Origin: Alphaproteobacteria bacterium
Lineage (GTDB): Bacteria > Pseudomonadota > Alphaproteobacteria > UBA9219
Assembly: GCA_028683655.1 (NCBI GenBank)
Contig: JAQUHK010000008.1
Location: 1 to 33,420 of the forward strand
Length of the DNA stretch: 33,420 nt
Direction: 5' to 3'
Shown here: piece by piece, positions 32,949 through 33,420 of the stretch
Numbering within the stretch: the stretch's first letter is position 1
How the letters are laid out: each line of letters opens with the position of its first letter
The notes under the pieces: model-generated
Databases searched by the model: none
The model's input: the letters and a program-made list of their open reading frames with translations, nothing else
Told to the model about the DNA's origin: nothing
Program-made: the position numbers and the translations under genes

Positions 32949-33420
32949 TCACTTCTCCGTTGCGCCTTGCCTGCACGATGGGACGTTTGTGGCGTCGGTT
33001 ACCATATAAGTAGGCCTGTTGCCACCAGATGCCAAACACTGAACCGTTACAGGATGGTTCCCTTCGGTCATAACCTGCAAGCTTTCGCCAAGCGCGGCAT
33101 CGCGCGAAAGAGCGACCTTTTCGCCGCACACATCCAACGTGCCCGCCTGACACGGGAAATCGTTACACGACATCCCCGCTGTATTCACGACACGAAGCTC
33201 CGGATCGTCACCAGACATCACGCACGCCGCTTCAAACCACGGATCGGTAAAACGGGACGCCTTGGAGGCAACCAGAAGCTCGGGCGGCACGGCGATCTTT
33301 TTGCGCGTATCGACCTGCATTTCGCCAGCCAGAGGCATTTCACCACCACATAAAGAAACGCTTGAGAATTTGCATGTCTTGAGCGAACAGAAAGCAGCAT
33401 CGACATTCTGGATGATATGG
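32949..33420 (-). CDS. Unrecognised Cys-containing protein (5' partial)
   Basis: The frame is open to the right edge of the window, so the start is outside; at least 156 residues are visible, and an internal Met at 33338 need not be the start. Cysteines are frequent and often spaced (AAFCSLKTCKFSSVSLCGGE; MSCNDFPCQAGTLDVCGEK; SLPSC-like end), suggesting disulfides in an exported protein, but no signal peptide can be judged. Its TGA abuts the ATG of the downstream gene. No family recognised. Confidence 0.7.
   Translation of the reverse strand, partial: HIIQNVDAAFCSLKTCKFSSVSLCGGEMPLAGEMQVDTRKKIAVPPELLVASKASRFTDPWFEAACVMSGDDPELRVVNTAGMSCNDFPCQAGTLDVCGEKVALSRDAALGESLQVMTEGNHPVTVQCLASGGNRPTYMVTDATNVPSCRQGATEK

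Overview
The window looks like a chromosomal stretch of an alphaproteobacterium carrying an arsenic-resistance genomic island. The taxonomic hint is soft: TTAACCAT boxes resembling CtrA sites, gene content and GC-rich coding style. No 16S rRNA or other decisive marker is present, so the lineage is an inference.

Region 1 (1-6.25 kb, core-like): the 3' part of a class II lysyl-tRNA synthetase gene; a leftward pair encoding a degenerate protein-kinase-like membrane protein and a small membrane protein; and a divergent cytoplasmic chemoreceptor with a C-terminal zinc-binding CZB domain. A 200-bp non-coding stretch bounded by 16-bp imperfect inverted repeats follows.

Region 2 (6.25-21.46 kb, accessory): a tRNA-Glu(CUC) gene overlapped on the opposite strand by the 3' end of a large serine recombinase gene. 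A near-copy of the tRNA 3' end (19/22 bases) lies at 21444-21465, so about 15.1 kb may be one integrated element. Its left third (7.9-10.6 kb) holds a small recombinase-linked gene, several tiny ORFs, an orphan HExxH protein, and four copies of a short structured repeat in which hairpins are kept while their sequences differ. Its right two thirds is a divergent arsenic locus. Leftward runs RND permease, periplasmic adaptor and arsM. Rightward runs arsR, arsP, a CDF transporter, a CxxC thioredoxin-like protein, a DGC-domain protein, arsF, arsG and acr3, almost all overlapping or abutting. Together they should methylate As(III), export trivalent methylated/aromatic arsenicals (ArsP), process and export nitro/amino-aromatic arsenicals (ArsF/ArsG), and export arsenite (Acr3). 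No arsenate reductase (arsC) is visible.

Region 3 (21.46-33.42 kb): a truncated ISL3-family insertion sequence whose terminal 78 bp is tandemly duplicated; a YchJ-like SEC-C protein and a YkgJ-type cysteine-cluster protein; a two-partner secretion operon (TpsB transporter, then a 1707-residue TpsA exoprotein with an apparent C-type-lectin-like insert and MBG/YDG repeats); a GT4 glycosyltransferase; and two leftward unknown genes, the second running off the window.

Gene-free stretches over 300 bp: 1353-1684 (a hairpin and one TTAACCAT box), 5823-6255 (the inverted-repeat-bounded segment), 8088-8423 (leader hairpin and repeat R1), 10302-10614 (repeat R4), and 21308-21584 (latent recombinase tail, attachment-like site, duplicated IS end).
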